32,386 nucleotides of DNA. It comes from an uncultured bacterium. Lineage in GTDB: Bacteria > Nitrospirota > Thermodesulfovibrionia > Thermodesulfovibrionales > Thermodesulfovibrionaceae. How positions within the stretch are numbered: the first letter of the stretch is position 1; every line of letters starts with the position of its first letter. Positions 31,484-32,386 of the stretch are shown one piece after another. The translations under genes and the position numbers were made by a program. The stretch spans positions 1-32,386 of the forward strand of contig CALDSV010000076.1 of NCBI GenBank assembly GCA_937924475.1. The letters run 5' to 3'. The notes under the pieces are model-generated. The model did not search any database and was not told where the DNA came from. It saw only the letters and a program-made list of their open reading frames with translations.

Positions 31484-32246
31484 AAAATTCCAAAAACTTG
31501 TTGAAATAATGGAAAAACTCAGGTCAGAAGAAGGTTGTCCTTGGGACAGAGTGCAAACCCATGATTCTCTTAAAAGATACTTGCTTGAAGAGACGTACGA
31601 GTTAATTGAAGCAATCGAAAATAAGGATTATAAGGGAATTAAGGAGGAATTAGGAGATTTACTTTTGCAGATAATTTTTCACAGTAAAATCGCCAAGGAT
31701 GAGGGAAGATTTGATATAGAAGATGTAATAGAGATTATTTCAAAAAAAATGATAAGTAGACATCCTCATGTATTTGGTGATGCAGAGTTTAAAACTCCAG
31801 AGGAAGTATTATCCCAATGGAATGATAGAAAAAAGGAGGAAGGTAAACTAAGTAAATCAATTCTTGAGGGAATACCTTTATCTTTGCCAGCATTACTTAG
31901 AGCTTATAAGATTCAATCAAGAGTGGCAAAAGTTGGTTTTGATTGGGACAGTATTAATGGGGTTTTAGAGAAGCTTGAGGAGGAAATGAAGGAATTTAAA
32001 GAAGCAATCAAATCCGGACAGAGTGAGAAAATAGAAGAAGAGTTGGGAGATGTTTTATTTAGCATTGTAAATATTGCTCGTTTTTTAAAAGTAGATCCTG
32101 AATCAGCCTTAAGAAAGACAAATAGAAAGTTTGAGAAGAGATTCAAAAAAATCGAAGAGCTTGTAAAAGAAAAGGGTAAATCCCTAAAAGAGATGACTCT
32201 CCAAGAAATGGATCTTATGTGGGAAGAGATAAAAAACGATGAGTAA
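31476..32246 (+). CDS. mazG: nucleoside triphosphate pyrophosphohydrolase MazG
   Basis: MazG hydrolyses (d)NTPs to monophosphates and pyrophosphate, cleaning the nucleotide pool or lowering ppGpp indirectly. The 256-residue protein has the full two-domain form. The N-terminal starts EGCPWDRVQTHDSLKRYL with EETYELIEAI and EELGDLL; the C-terminal carries EEMKEFKEAI and EELGDVLF. The metal-binding Glu/Asp residues are present in both. The start is TTG at 31476: GGAGGA at 31465-31470 is five bases upstream and the frame overlaps cooC by eight bases. The usual MazG N-terminus fits this start. Confidence 0.95.
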   Translation: MSEKFQKLVEIMEKLRSEEGCPWDRVQTHDSLKRYLLEETYELIEAIENKDYKGIKEELGDLLLQIIFHSKIAKDEGRFDIEDVIEIISKKMISRHPHVFGDAEFKTPEEVLSQWNDRKKEEGKLSKSILEGIPLSLPALLRAYKIQSRVAKVGFDWDSINGVLEKLEEEMKEFKEAIKSGQSEKIEEELGDVLFSIVNIARFLKVDPESALRKTNRKFEKRFKKIEELVKEKGKSLKEMTLQEMDLMWEEIKNDE

Positions 32247-32256
32247 AAAATTTTCC

Positions 32257-32286
32257 TTTACTTTTTCCAAGGTAGCATGTTATAAA
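32257..32286 (+). promoter_or_regulatory. promoter of the downstream (cold-shock-like) gene
   Basis: TTTACT (32257-32262) and TATAAA (32281-32286) are 18 bases apart, and the -10 box has a TGn extension at 32278-32280. Transcription near 32293 gives a leader of about 68 bases. The leader contains ACCT-GCCGT-AGGT, a small hairpin, followed by AAGGAGGT. A structured leader suits a cold-shock gene. Confidence 0.5.
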
Positions 32287-32360
32287 AGAGTATCTTTGCA
32301 TTAAGCGAAGTTTTAAGTACCTGCCGTAGGTGGGGAGATTAAAAGGAGGTTTTAAGAAGT

Positions 32361-32386
32361 ATGGCTTTTGAAGGACGTGTTAAGTG
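32361..32386 (+). CDS. start of a probable cold-shock protein (cut by the window edge)
   Basis: Only eight codons and two bases are visible, MAFEGRVK and the first two bases of the next codon (TG, consistent with Trp). This resembles the start of CspA-family proteins, which begin with a short segment ending GxVKWFN and bind single-stranded RNA and DNA. AAGGAGGT at 32343-32350 is a strong ribosome-binding site ten bases before the ATG. The gene has its own promoter and follows mazG by 114 bases. The call rests on very few residues. Confidence 0.6.

Noticed and set aside
1-32386. CRISPR arrays, insertion sequences, phage or restriction/defence genes
   Set aside because: I saw no regularly spaced direct repeats, transposase or integrase motifs, or known defence-system domains.

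Overview
The window is a compact, AT-rich (roughly one-third GC by eye) bacterial chromosome segment. The gene set is flagellar plus type IV pilus genes, a tungsten/molybdenum aldehyde:ferredoxin oxidoreductase (AOR), a corrinoid-protein activator and a CooC-type nickel-insertion ATPase. It suggests a motile, anaerobic, probably thermophilic Gram-negative bacterium. A Thermodesulfovibrio-like member of Nitrospirota is my best guess, but this is an inference from content and style; no sequence search was run.

Layout. (1) 1-13996, all on + : the 3' part of cheB, an HDOD protein, a small unknown protein, then a flagellar block flgF-flgG-flgA-flgH-flgI-flgJ-flgM-flgN-flgK-flgL-csrA-fliW. Next come a large glycosyltransferase/methyltransferase fusion and a second HDOD paralogue. 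A near-perfect sigma-54 promoter (1706-1721) drives the block from flgF onward. (2) 14099-14258, - strand: tRNA-Val(UAC) and tRNA-Asp(GUC), followed by a roughly 440-base gene-poor stretch with degenerate repeats, a hairpin and a possible gene fossil. (3) 14704-19182, + strand: a tungsten-oxidoreductase radical SAM maturase, AOR, a MoaD/ThiS-like protein with an extra Tyr-Arg after its Gly-Gly, and a ChrA transporter. (4) 19179-24938: a copper P-type ATPase (-), a SapC-family protein (+), a family-9 glycosyltransferase (-) and a 2Fe-2S/ASKHA corrinoid-protein reductive activator (+). (5) 24990-27175: cysS and a TrmH-family rRNA methyltransferase. (6) 27161-29831, - strand: two PilT-type retraction ATPases followed by a degenerate receiver-domain protein. 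(7) 30108-32386, + strand: a HAD phosphatase, CooC, MazG and the first codons of a probable cold-shock protein.

How it works together. The first 14 kb builds the distal rod, P/L rings, hook-filament junction and late-gene control: FlgM restrains sigma-28, FlgN chaperones FlgK/FlgL, and CsrA/FliW control translation. It is bracketed by chemotaxis and HDOD signalling genes. The AOR cluster looks like a self-contained unit for making a pterin-metal enzyme. The corrinoid activator and CooC-like protein lie about 5.8 kb apart and both fit a CO dehydrogenase/acetyl-CoA synthase (Wood-Ljungdahl) metabolism encoded elsewhere.

The most interesting features are: repeated placement of a -10 box 6-8 bases before a start codon lacking a ribosome-binding site (candidate leaderless mRNAs); the three-domain fusion coupled to fliW; the extended MoaD tail beside AOR and ChrA; the phospho-acceptor-less receiver beside the pilus motors; and FlgJ carrying an M23 peptidase.
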